In this document: one piece after another, positions 1 to 12,872 of the stretch | Numbering within the stretch: position 1 is the stretch's first letter | How the letters are laid out: each line of letters starts with the position of its first letter | NCBI RefSeq assembly: GCF_041146395.1 | Contig: NC_090989.1 | Location: 252,144,843 to 252,208,842, forward strand | DNA: 64,000 bases | Direction: 5' to 3' | DNA from: Eulemur rufifrons | Lineage: Eukaryota > Chordata > Mammalia > Primates > Lemuridae | Translations under genes and position numbers: made by a program | The notes under the pieces: model-generated | What the model saw: the letters and a program-made list of their open reading frames with translations, nothing else | The model's database searches: none | Told to the model about the DNA's origin: nothing

Positions 1-325
1 TATTTCTGATTTCTTACATTTTCCACTGAAAACAAGATAAAATATACAGAAGAAGCAGCCTCTGAGTATGTTGCTGTAGCCTAGTCAGTTAGCCTGGGGG
101 ACAGGGATAAATGCAGAGGTTTATTTTCTAGGAAAGAGGATTCATTTTGAATTGGGTCCTAGAACTGCTAGAATTTCTTCACTTTCCTGTATGATCACAT
201 TGAACTAGTCTTCAAGCTAGGTAGGAAGTGGGTCTGGCTGCCTTCTTCCTTCATCAGCATAGGAGCATTATACTTCTGCACTATACTTTTGAGAGTTTGT
301 GGCTTTTTTCATATAGGAAACTCTA

Positions 326-515
326 TAGCTGTGTTTTTCACAATGTAATTCAAGAATCACTGGCATGGGAGTCATCAAGTTGCTTACTAAAAGGTAAATT
401 CCAAAAACTATAACAAATGCAGATTCTTAAACTACTCCAGGCCCTTTGAATTAGAATTTCTGTGAGTGGAGTCTAAGAATCTGCATTTTAAACAAGAGCC
501 TCAAGTAATTCTTAT
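326..515 (+). repeat. MER5A-like hAT remnant
   Basis: The order of short blocks fits a diverged MER5A non-autonomous hAT transposon: 'AAGAATCACTGGCATGGGAG', then 'AAATGCAGATTCTTAAAC', then 'GAATCTGCATTTTAAACAAG'. The right end is cut by the Alu that follows. Family assignment is from memory of the consensus. Confidence 0.6.
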
Positions 516-523
516 TAAAATTA

Positions 524-792
524 GGCTGGGTGCCATGGGTTTGTAATCCTAGCACTTTGGGAGGATCTCTTGAGGCCAGGAGACAATAGCAAGACCTTGT
601 GTCTACAAAAATTTTAAAAATTATGACCAATTCCCTTGGTTTATGCCTGTAATCCTAGCACTTTTGGAGTGTGAGGCAGGAAGATCCCTTGAGCCCAGGA
701 GTTTGAGGTTGCAGTGGGTTATGATGCCACTGCTCTCTAGCCAGGGAGACAGAGTGAGATGCTGCCTCAAAAAAAAAAAAAAAAAAAAAAAA
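524..792 (+). repeat. Alu-type SINE, old, shortened left monomer
   Basis: It begins GGCTGGGTGCCATGGGTTTG and includes 'TGTAATCCTAGCACTTTGGG', a second 'GCCTGTAATCCTAGCACTTT', 'GAGCCCAGGAGTTTGAGGTT' and a 24-base A tail. The left monomer is only about 100 bases long. It is a diverged J-like element. Confidence 0.8.
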
Positions 793-2794
793 TGTCAAGA
801 CTGTTTTCCAAAGTGTTCTATCACTTTGTATTCTTGACAATAATGTGTGAGAATTCCATTGCTCCACAGCCTCACTGACTATATTTGTATTGTCAGTTCT
901 TCCCCCTTCCTCTCTGTTTCTGTATGCTTTTAAAATGTTGTTCCTTAGCGTCTCCCTCCTTATGTAGTTTTTGTTTTTGTTTCTGCCTTAGTGTTCTTAT
1001 TTACTTGTATTTTTATTTTTATTCATTCATTTATAAGCATTTGTTGAGCTTTTACTTTGTGGTAGGCATTATTAGACATTGGAGATACAGCAAAGGAACA
1101 AAACAGAAAAATCTCTGCCCTCGTGGGAGCTTATACTCTGAAAACTTCTAAGTCTTCTGCTCCACATCTCTTTCCTGAGCTCCACACCCATATATCTAGC
1201 TGTCTGCTGGACATATTGGTATTTGAGATGTCCCATAGATACCTCAAAGTCAGTATACCTAACTCTCAATTCATCATCTCCCTCAACCTTCCCTCCTTTT
1301 GTGTTTCTCTTCTCCTCAAATGATGTCACATTCATCCAGTAGCTCAAGCTAAAAACCTAAGCAATAATATTTAGTTCTTATTCCCCTCACTTTCCACAGT
1401 TACTCATTCAGCCTTGTTGATTTTACCTCCAAAATATCTCATGAATCTATCCACTTCTCTCCATTCCCTCTGTCATTTCTCTAGTTCAGACTATCAACAA
1501 ATGAGTACAACAGCCTCCTTATACTAGCCTCCCTGACACAAGTCACCAGCCACTCCCCCCTCCACAACAATAACCATTGGCCATGCTGTTCTTTTTTTAA
1601 AATGGCAAATCTGATCTTGTCTCTCCCCTCTTAAAAGCTGTGATATCTCTGTTTTGTCCTCTAGATAATTCCAAATTCCTAACATTACTAAACCCCCCGT
1701 TCTTTCATAACTATAGCCTCTCGTTCAAATATACTAGGACTATTTTCAGTTCACAGAATGTGCTTTTGCATGAATAATTTCATTTTCCTGGGACATTTCC
1801 CTTTCCCTTTCTCAGTACTTATGCCTAGCAAAACCTAACTATCCTCAGTAATTGTTCTACTAGCTAGTGACATATTTTAATGCATTTTTGGGGTGGGGAA
1901 GGAAACTTGCTTAATTAAACTGATGTTATTTCTCTTATAATGGAACTGGGCTAAAAGGTGGTGAAAATAGGGAACTAGTTTGTCAGAGAGCATGACCATT
2001 GTTTTTTTCATGGATTAGGGATGGGCTCAGTAGATGGGATCATTCGAGTTATTAATACAATGGATATTAATACAATACTGAGCACCTTTTATGTATACGA
2101 AACTACTGTGCAGTGCTGTCGAGTGCTCAGGATGTGGCAGTGTTCTGTGGGGAAAGCCTTCTTTGGGCTCAGAGTTATGGTGAGAAATAGCATTGTCACT
2201 TGCCTAGAGCGATCTAGGTTGATAGACATATTCTGAGGTTCTATGTGATGATTTTTTCCCATTTTCTTTTAGAAAGAAATGAGGTAGTTACCCTCTAGCA
2301 GTTGCTATGGCAACTGTGCAATAGCCTGGGAGCATTTTCTTTTACCTCTCCTTCCCCATGGTTAGAAAGTTACATTATTAAAATTTAACAATGGCACACT
2401 AATCCAGCATATCCTTTCTGAGGGGTGAGAAGAAGAGACCCAGGTGATAGAAAAAAGGTAAATGCATAGGAAGAAAACTGGCTGTCAGTGTATACCTATA
2501 TTAAACAGCCTGTGACTGATTAGTAGTCCCATATGCCCAGGTTTGGGGTTTAGCTCCAATAATGAAACCAGCTGAGGTTGGCATCATCTGATGTTCCCAG
2601 AATTTTGAGTCTTACTGCAGACTTTCAAGGGAGCCACACTCTCAGAACTCTGAGGGCCTTCTGGATAGACATTGAAGATCTCTTAGTAGACCTTAGGTCT
2701 GTCAGACTATATGGTTCTGAGGATTGTTTTCTTTCTCCCACCTATGTATTAGGAACCCGTAAGGCAAGCAACAACCTGGCAACATGACAGAGCA

Positions 2795-3020
2795 ATAGCA
2801 AATGCTAGTTGCTTGCCATGTTCCAGGGACTGTGCTAAGCATTTTATGTGCTTTTTCTTATATAATCCTTACAATAACCCAGTGAGACTCATACTATTAT
2901 TATTCTCATATTATAGTTGAGGAAATATCTATAATAACTTTTTCAAGATATAGCTAGTAAGTGGCAAAGCTGACAGAACTGAGGTTGACTTTAAAACCTA
3001 TATTCTTAACTATGAAGCTA
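2795..3020 (+). repeat. MIR SINE
   Basis: The sequence 'GTGCTAAGCATTTTATGTGC...AATCCTTACAATAACCC' followed by 'TATAGTTGAGGAAA' and 'AGCTAGTAAGTGGCAAAGC' follows the MIR core in reverse-complement order relative to the usual consensus. It is old and diverged. Confidence 0.6.
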
Positions 3021-3064
3021 ACCTACTCCTTATTTCTTGGGATTAAAGACCAATTTGGTCTTTT

Positions 3065-3403
<339 letters not shown>

Positions 3404-3947
3404 GTCTTTTTCTTTGTCACAATTAGTTGCCTCAAATTATGTTCGGGAATAGGATAGGATTTAAATTTAATTGGGATTTTTGATTTTGTGAAAAATCAGT
3501 AAAAATGTTTTCAGTTTTATCCTTCAAAATATTTGTGTTTTAATGGATTTCATTAAAAATTGATAAGTAATTCAGAAAAAGTAGCTATATCTGAGGATCC
3601 AATAAGCTACAGTATTTTATTGCTTGCTAGAAAATTAGAAATCAGTTTCTTAAGAGATAGACATTGCCATTCTTTGGCTTTTTAACTTTCAGTAGACAGC
3701 AGCAGAATTGGACATCCTTGCTCCCAGACAAGGGACTCACTCCCTTACCGCCTATGGTATTAAGCCTGAGCTTCTCATGGGGATACTATGGTAGGCACAG
3801 GTTTGGTGAACACAGACAAGGAAGGATTTCTTAGAGACAGGAGATCATGTTTTTCTTATTTTGGCTAAGGAAAAGTAATGAGCTCCTAAATAATGATGCT
3901 CTGAGAGAGACCTAGACCAGAAGGAGGTTTAAAACAGTATGGAGAGT

Positions 3948-4072
3948 TGGGCGTGGTGCCAGGCACCTGTAGTCCCAGCTACTCGGGAGGCTGAGGCAGG
4001 AGGATCACTTGAGCCCGGGAGTTTGAGTTTAGCCTGGACAACATAGAAAGACCTCATCCCTTTAAAAAAGAA
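3948..4072 (+). repeat. Alu monomer fragment
   Basis: This covers 'CACCTGTAGTCCCAGCTACT' to 'GAGCCCGGGAGTTTGAG' plus 'AGCCTGGACAACATAGAAAG', ending in an A-rich tail. It is one Alu or FLAM-like monomer. Confidence 0.75.
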
Positions 4073-4558
4073 AACAGTATGTAAGTAGTAGGGGTTTTTT
4101 GTTTTGTTTTGTTATTCTATACATAGTGGAGAGTAAAAATACTTTGTAAATTTGTCTTATGTTTGGTAGAAGGCAGATACTCTGTGTTATGCAAAGTTAA
4201 TGGAATACAAGTGGGGTAAGCTCAAGCAAGGTAATACATGTAATATAATAACTGGTGGGATGGGGAAATGATATTTGAATTACGTCTAAAATTGTCTCTG
4301 TCACTCTTTTGCTCTTCTTTGCGGTTTTCTTAGGTCACTGGACCTATTTGGGCTGGGGAGAACAGCAGAGTACGTAAGAACTGAAATTCCTTTTAATTTT
4401 CTTGATCTTACCTTTTAACATACTCCCTCTGAACTATGAAACTGGATATTCATGCATACAAGCATATGTAATTCCATTCATCTACTCTCCCACTTAAATC
4501 TCAGGAGACAATTACCTGTCATGGAATGTTATATCCTTTTAGGCTGATTTCTTAAAGA

Positions 4559-4600
<42 letters not shown>

Positions 4601-4608
4601 AAGAGATA
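4559..4608. repeat. (GT)n(GA)n compound microsatellite
   Basis: About 13 GT units are followed directly by about 10 GA units. Length polymorphism is expected. It is not near an exon. Confidence 0.95.
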
Positions 4609-5778
4609 AATTTCAAACCAAAGTCCTAGTCACAATCCCAACACGATTTCCTGATTTTTATTCCCCAGAGACAAGTAGTACCATCAGCTTCTGAGCGTAA
4701 GAAACCTTTTCTTTTGGTCCCTTGGCTAAGGAGTGCAGTGACCAGAAGAAGAAGGCTTATTCTAAGATGAACTAGTGTCAGGGTAATTGGTGTGTATTTT
4801 GATTTGGCTGGGTTTCCTGTCTGTATATTACACTAAGATTGGGGAGATATGCAGAATAGACTGTTGTTGGTCCAGCAAGTGTGAATGCTATTTCAGCCGA
4901 AAACGTCTTGTGAAGGAAATAAGAGGCTGAGGGCGTGGTTTGACTTTCCTTAAGCAGCCCAACTAGGCTAGAGGCCACCTTTGTTCTAGAACATAGAGAA
5001 TGGGCAGCCAGTTCTTTCCAGCAAAATACACAGCCCTCAGCTGACATTACTGGTTGTGTTACCCATCTGACAGGGGATCTGGTTGAGTCTCAGTGATTAA
5101 GTATCTAACAGGTGCTAAGAAGGGCCAGCTCTTGTCCTGACTGGAATTTCTCACCAAGTATATAGTTTCTGAGTGCTTCTACTGTTAGGGAACAGATCAA
5201 AAGAAGCCTAAGAGAGCTCAGATAAGTTAAGGTTTTCAAAGTAGAAAAAAGTAACCAAGCCATGAAAAAAATGTATGAATTTTCTTTCCTTTCTTTGGTT
5301 GATAAAGTTCTAGCTGTGCTCTTAATTCAAAGATAGCGACGCAGTCCATGAGTACTACATACAAGAGAGCCTCATTGTTCTATATTTCATTCAGTTTTGT
5401 TTGTGTGCATAATGTGTGCTTGGAGGCCCATCTTTGCCCCAGATTGGATTACTTTCCACAGCCTACTTTTCCAGGTTTATTTTCTCATTCTCTCCATGTC
5501 CTTTTATTTACCTGCCAAATGAACTACAAAATGTTTCTCAAAAATATATAGCCTTTCCAGCTGGTCTGATGGTAGTGAGGTTAATCAGAACTTACTAACA
5601 TTAGTGTCACTAAAGTTGATACACAACCCCCCACTGCTAAATTTGACTGTCTTAAATATGTATATAGCCTTTCCAACCATTGGGCCTTTAATCATGCCAT
5701 GGCTTTTATCCAGATTCTAGAAGGTATTTGCCCTCTCCCTCTCCCTCTCCCACACTGGAGGGAGGGAAAGGGTAGGGA

Positions 5779-5822
5779 GTGAGTAGGGAAAGCTTCACCT
5801 CTGTAAAGCTTTCCCTACTCAC
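5779..5822. repeat. Perfect 17-bp inverted repeat
   Basis: GTGAGTAGGGAAAGCTT at 5779-5795 is the exact reverse complement of 5806-5822, separated by a 10-base loop (CACCTCTGTA). A (CCCTCT)n-like run lies just upstream. No flanking structure extends the stem to typical pre-microRNA length. Confidence 0.9.
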
Positions 5823-8644
5823 CCTATCAGGAAGTGATTTTACTTTTAAACTCAAATAGCACAAACTTGCTTTGTGCTATTCTTATGGTAGTAACTTCCT
5901 TGTATAATTTCCAATATTTGTATCTATATTTTCTCTTTCCTATTAGATTAACTCTATACTCTGAGTCTTTTGTGTTGTTTAGCCTTGTACATGTAGGCAT
6001 GCAACAAATATTTGAGTAAATGTCCCCAGCCTTTGAGTTTTCCATCATTCAAATAGACTTTACCAGGGGCCTTTCAACTTTTGCCTTCAAACTAGCTCAC
6101 AGGTACCCCCTTAGGCTGAGTAACCAAACCTGCACTCAGGTTCTTTTCCTGTAAAGCCAGGAATTTTCTCGTCTAACGTGGTGCTGTGGGGTAGACTGCA
6201 GAGTCAGCAAGAGATTGACATTGACACACTAAAAACAGTTCTTTATTCAAGGTGAAATATCACACATTTTCATAAATTTCCTTTTTTAGTTTCTGATCAG
6301 GCTTGGCGGTGCCAGGAGGTTTCCTTTTTAGGGAAATTGGAGGTGATATAGGAGAGAAAAGCTGGCCTCTCCTTTGTCTCACTTCACTTCTTTGCATTGC
6401 TTTCTCCTGCTCCCTTCTGCTTTCCATATTCTCTCTTCTACTCCTGGCCTCTTCTTTTCATAAACCCTTTGTTTCTTAATATTTGCCCTTAGTTTCTTTA
6501 GTATAGAAATGTTGTTAACGTTTAGGAAAGTTGGGGGAGTATTCCTCCCTGTAGCCTAGCAAAAAAAAAAAAAAAAAAAAGCAGAGCAGTATTTAGGAAT
6601 AACAAACAGGTCAGATGCAGTGAGAAAGTAAGGGTCCTTGCAAGTACTTTCTGGCTGTGGATTGTGGGCTCCGCTGCTAAATCAGGCTGAGCTACCCTCT
6701 CTGGCCTCATAATCAATAGGATTGATTGTCTATCACTGTTGCCTCTTTGGAGACTCAGTTCTTTTGGTTTTGCACTGATACTTTTCCTGCTGGAGTTTAA
6801 GACTTCTGGTTTTGTCTCCTTTATTACCTCTGCCCCCTCATCTGGTATGCATGAATAGTCCAGTCCTGACTTATTCAGACTTATTCTTTCTATGGGTTCA
6901 GAAAGAGTTAAGTCTGAATGGCATATTGGTTTTGTCTCTGGATCCTTTCTTTTTAGTCTTCAGAAGAACAAATACATCAAGGGCTAAAACCAGTGCCTCC
7001 AGTCTCTAATGTGTCAGAATGCTTTGTAAGCAGAATGCTTTGCATCCCTATTGTTTGCTTTTGTTCCCCATCTTTGCTGCTCCTGCTCTGGTGAAAGGAC
7101 TACTTGCTTTAATTGGCAATATTACTAATAACTGTTTCCAACCGTTTGAAGGTTAGCCTCTTTCTTGTGTTCGTATTTTTCCTCCTGGAGTTTTGATCAC
7201 TCTCCTCTCTTTGTTTTTATGTTAACATGTTACCCTAAACTCACATGATCATAAGATCATCTTACCTCTACCCTCCAGCTGTACCTACAAATGTTATCAG
7301 GAATCCAATGCTCAAAATTTCTTCCTTGCCTGTAAAATCCACACATTTGTCTTTTAGCAGAATTCATATCCCTCAGGTTGTCTAATGGAAGCCAAGGTGT
7401 CATTTTCCTGTTACCTTCCATTTGTCCCCAGGTTTTATCAATTCTGTCTGGAATTTTCTTCTTCTAGGTCATTAACTTTTTTCCAGTTCCACTGCATGGA
7501 TTTGGGTCCTTATCTCCTGCCTGAGCAATTGTAAAAGCCTAATCTTATGGTCTTCAGGCAGCTTCCACTGCCCACATTGCTATCAAGATTATCTTTTAAA
7601 ATTACTAACAAGAGGAGTCCATCATTCCTTTTTGGGATGGTGAATGTTCCTTTTTTTCATTGTGAGCCAAATAGGAACTTGGCAAGAAAGGACATGTGGG
7701 ACCTTGTTAATCATAGACATAATGGGTATGGTGTCGTATGTGACTTCTCTATAAAATAGTAGAAAGCACTAAAGCACTATTAGGTTGAGCTCCCTTTCCA
7801 AGCACAGTATTTATTTGTAACTGGTAATTTTAGCGAACATTAGGGAAAAAACTAGCTGGTCAGGTGCTAGCCTGAAAAGCAGAAATAATTCTATGAAATG
7901 GTAGTCACTATTGTTAGATAAATTTAGCTGCATTGTCAGCAAGATCCCATTGACGGTGCATATGTTTTCCTCTTCTCTCAGCCCGTGTTCTGGATGGGAA
8001 TGCTGGCCCCAGGGTATAGGTACTTGACAGGAATTGTTAGAAAAAGCCATATTGCAGGAAGACAGACTATTGCTGTTCTCAGCTATGTCTAGAGCCTTTG
8101 ACTTGACTTCTAAGCCTTGGCTTTGACCTTCCTGATTTTCAGGACCAGCTTCTGATGTTGGAACTGCTTATTGGATCAGTCCATGGATTTTAAAGTCTGA
8201 AAACACCAAGCCAACTTTAAAAAAAAATTTCTTTTCTCTAAGATGTGGCAAAGCTATTCCACCCGCACCCCACCAACACCCTTGATAATGGTAGAAGATC
8301 GGAATCTATTTGCAACATTTAAAAGCAGATTTTAATTAGGTTTATAATAGCTAGAGAAGCAGAATTCTAAATAAATCTACATTGGGAAAATGCAACTTGG
8401 AGCTTCTCTAGGAATCAGGTCTAAAATTAAACCAAGTGTCTTATCTCATCTGATAAGGAGAGAGATTCATGGGTATGTACTTGAGACAATTCTGTTCATG
8501 GCTTTGAGGTCACGGGGCTCACGTGCAGTTCAGCTTGCTTTTGTTCTCAAGGTCCAGACTTGTGGCTACTAAGTTAGAAACAGGAAAAGTTCCGAAGAAC
8601 TAAATAAAGATATTGTGCTTTGATTGACTGTGCTTATTCCACAG

Positions 8645-8879
8645 CCTTTGAAGACCCTGATAGTGCCGTGGATGACCGAGATAGTGACTATCGCAGTGAG
8701 ACCAGCAATAGCATCCCACCTCCTTACCATACGACTTCCCAGCCCAATGCTTCTGTGCACCAGTTCCCCGTGCCCGTGCGATTGCCACAGCAGCTGCTAC
8801 TTCAGGGCAGTTCCCGGGACTCTTGCAATGACTCTATGCAAAGTTATGACCTTGACTATCCAGAGCGGCGGGCCCTTAG
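8645..8879 (+). CDS. UNC13B: UNC13B exon: linker after C2A, ubMunc13-2
   Basis: Munc13-2 primes synaptic and secretory vesicles by opening syntaxin-1 through its MUN domain. This 235-base exon encodes '[20 protein letters not shown]' to '[11 protein letters not shown]', a serine-rich linker I recognise from human ubMunc13-2, after the C2A domain (the domain that binds RIM). The acceptor is CACAG before 8645 and the donor is CTTAG|GTAGGT at 8879/8880. The exon starts by completing a split codon and ends in phase 2 (an open 'AG'). That AG joins to C of the exon at 23584 (Ser, classical form) or to A of the giant exon at 12873 (Arg). Both joins keep the frame. The region is predicted disordered and carries no catalytic residues. 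Confidence 0.95.
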
Positions 8880-9309
8880 GTAGGTATTGGGAACAAAGTA
8901 CTTTCTGTTTCTATTACCAGGTCCTATGATACACCTGACAATAAGGATTTCAGTGCTTTAACCTGAGGTGGTAGAAGTGTAGCAGAATGATGGGCCAAGC
9001 TACAGTCATTTTGTGTAGATTATCAGTCTTATTTTCTCTTCCACACAGTCACATTTATACATTACCATCGGGAATACTTTTTTATGATCAGCAATTCTCA
9101 ACTGAGAAGGGCATGCCAATTTGGGGTGTACGGCTGAATAAAACCTGCCCACCCCACTTCCTGACTCAGTGATTTTGATATAACCTTCTCCAAGATTAAA
9201 AAAAGAAAATCATAGATGTTAAATGTTTGGATAATCCTTTCTACCTGAACATTTCCCTGGGAACTTCAGAAGAAAACCAATATGATCTCATCATAATAGA
9301 TTCAGTAAT

Positions 9310-10497
<1,188 letters not shown>

Positions 10498-10499
10498 AT

Positions 10500-10720
10500 G
10501 ATCTTTTTTAAAAGAAATTTGATATATGCCATGTATTTCCAACATAAAGTTATCTTTTCTCCTTTATAATTATTATAATATCTGAGGTGATACTTGAGAT
10601 TGTATCAATATCCTGTTTCCTTAACAACCTTTTTACTCAATGATTTTAGCATCCATTAATTCTTGCCTGAATCAGTTATTTCGTTGATTGAAGGTTAGTT
10701 TTTTAAAAAGCATTCCTATT
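10500..10720 (+). repeat. Old L1 3'-UTR fragment, continued
   Basis: It resumes the interrupted LINE: 'TATCAATATCCTGTTTCCTT', then 'GATTTTAGCATCCATTAATT' and 'CTTGCCTGAATCAGTTATT', which follow the first part in the consensus order. Confidence 0.65.
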
Positions 10721-12872
10721 TAGCTTATACTTTTAGTTTCTAAAATGTAACAGACCATAGGATGATCTCATTTTTTTGCCCACCTCACCAAGCTACTACA
10801 TTGGTGAATTTTTATGCAGAGCCTCAGATGGCCATCTACCTCGTAGACAATATCCTGACCCAGTTTACTATTATCTCTGAAAATATTTTCAGTGAAATTT
10901 TATGTATCAACCATAGCACAGAATGCTACTCATAATCTGATTCTAAAGAGAAACATGCCAAGAATCCTACTGAAGTTGGTGCCTACTCCTTGCTGGTTTA
11001 TTAATGGAATGCTTGCATATTTTATTTATTAAATACTTGATTTTAGTTGTTTATATTGCCCTACTTTAAGAAAGAAACATAATAGCAAAAAAAAAAAAAG
11101 TTCTTTTGAACCTTTTCCCACCTCTGTGTTTGCAAGCATTAGATGTGTAGGGTAGTAGTAACAATGGCAGATCAACCTAAACAACTGTATACTCTTCCAT
11201 TTGGACAAACTAATTTACTAATCGTTACCTCATTATTATTTTGGTTATTTCCTGTGTTACTGCTATAATAAATAACACTTAGAGGAGCATTAGTGATGTT
11301 CTTTAAGTTATATGTTTTTTCCTAAAATTTTTCTCTAATGTTCTCATGTAAGTTAAACTTTACTGTATCAGTATATAAAATGAGATTTAAAAGTAAGTAT
11401 TTTATCATCTCAAGCATAGGAAAAGTTAACATGATTCTTAAGTAAACCTTTTCTTATAGACATTTTTAAGTTAATATTTTGAAATGATTTCTCCTTTAAA
11501 AGTTTGAAGAGATTATATCACTAGCATTGATTTTTAAACTTTTCTGTTGCTCACACTTAGTTCATGGAAATATTCTAAGTCCTTAAATTATGTAGCTTTT
11601 TTAGGAAGAAAGTTAACATCTTGAGGCAATAAATGTGTTTAAATGTACTTTCCAGTAAATACAGAAGTGTAAAAATAAATAGCTACATTCACTATAGCCA
11701 CTGGAACTATAATGACCTCTTCCAGACTGGAGTTTAGTTTGAGTTTTTGGGGAATAGTGGAGAGTAATGAAACTGCATGTAAAAAATGTGTTAAGTTGGG
11801 TTTCCTAACTCAGTCATATGGACTTTTGTCTAATGAGTCCAGAATAACAGAATATTCGCATAATTTGAGGTTTGACAACAGGGTTGGACTTTGTTAGAAT
11901 ATTGTATAGCCAAAGTATTTCTAGTGTTGAAGAGTGGTCAAGAGAATAGCAGTCTTACCTTGGAAGATTTTTAGTAATTACTGAGATCTTGTTTCTGTTT
12001 CCTAAATAAATGCTGTTGGATATTAGATCTAAAAAGGAAGATGCTGAGCTGACAAACTCCACCCCTACCTCAGTACACAGGAAGCAGGCAGTCTCTAACC
12101 TAACTGAAAGAAAAGTCTGCTATTTTTTTATATTCATTGATTTAAGCTGGACATGTAGCTTCTGTTGTCGTAATCAGTATAGAGAAAGATTTTCTTTTCA
12201 CTGTGATTCTTAATGCATGTAGCCTTTAATTTCAAAACAACAAATGCTTTTAAGTAGTGTACTGTTTTTGGTAATGTAACAATGTTTGAATTCTGCTGAT
12301 AGTCTAACATTATTTTATTATGTATATATTTTTTCATATTAAAAGAAATATGTTTGACCATATTCTTGGCTATATAGCCTCAAATATAACTTTCAGCAAG
12401 TTAACTACTTGGCTTCTTTTTAGACTCAAATTCATCAATAAATTTATGTTTCTTGAAATCCCTTGGTGTATTTTCATGGTATACTTAACAGTTCTAAACT
12501 TTGGCAATGCAAATTCCTTCTAGATATTGATAAAACATGTTTCACTTTTTTGTTTCTTAGAAAATTAAAGAATCTTAAAAAGCTCACCAATGACATGGTT
12601 ACAGTTGAAGCATTTAAAAATTGTTGTTATAGCTGTTCTTTTTCTGATGTGGAAAAAACTATGTGACTACATTGATGTAATATTGATTAACGAACATGTG
12701 AATTTCCTTTTCACATTTTTTCAGTCTGAATGATTTTTATCAAATTTGTAATTTTACTATTCTAATCTTCTCACTGAACATGCACTAAATCTTTTAACTT
12801 GTTTCTTCCTTTTCCCTGTCTCTCCCTTTTTCTTTGCCTGACTGTTCCTCCAATTTTGTCCACTTATATCAG

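Noticed and set aside
12799..12872. Apparent hydrophobic leader (FLPFPCLSLFLCLTVPP) at the start of the giant frame, which looks like a signal peptide
   Set aside because: It is the translation of the polypyrimidine tract and acceptor, the first codon is TTG, and there is no ATG; it is intron.
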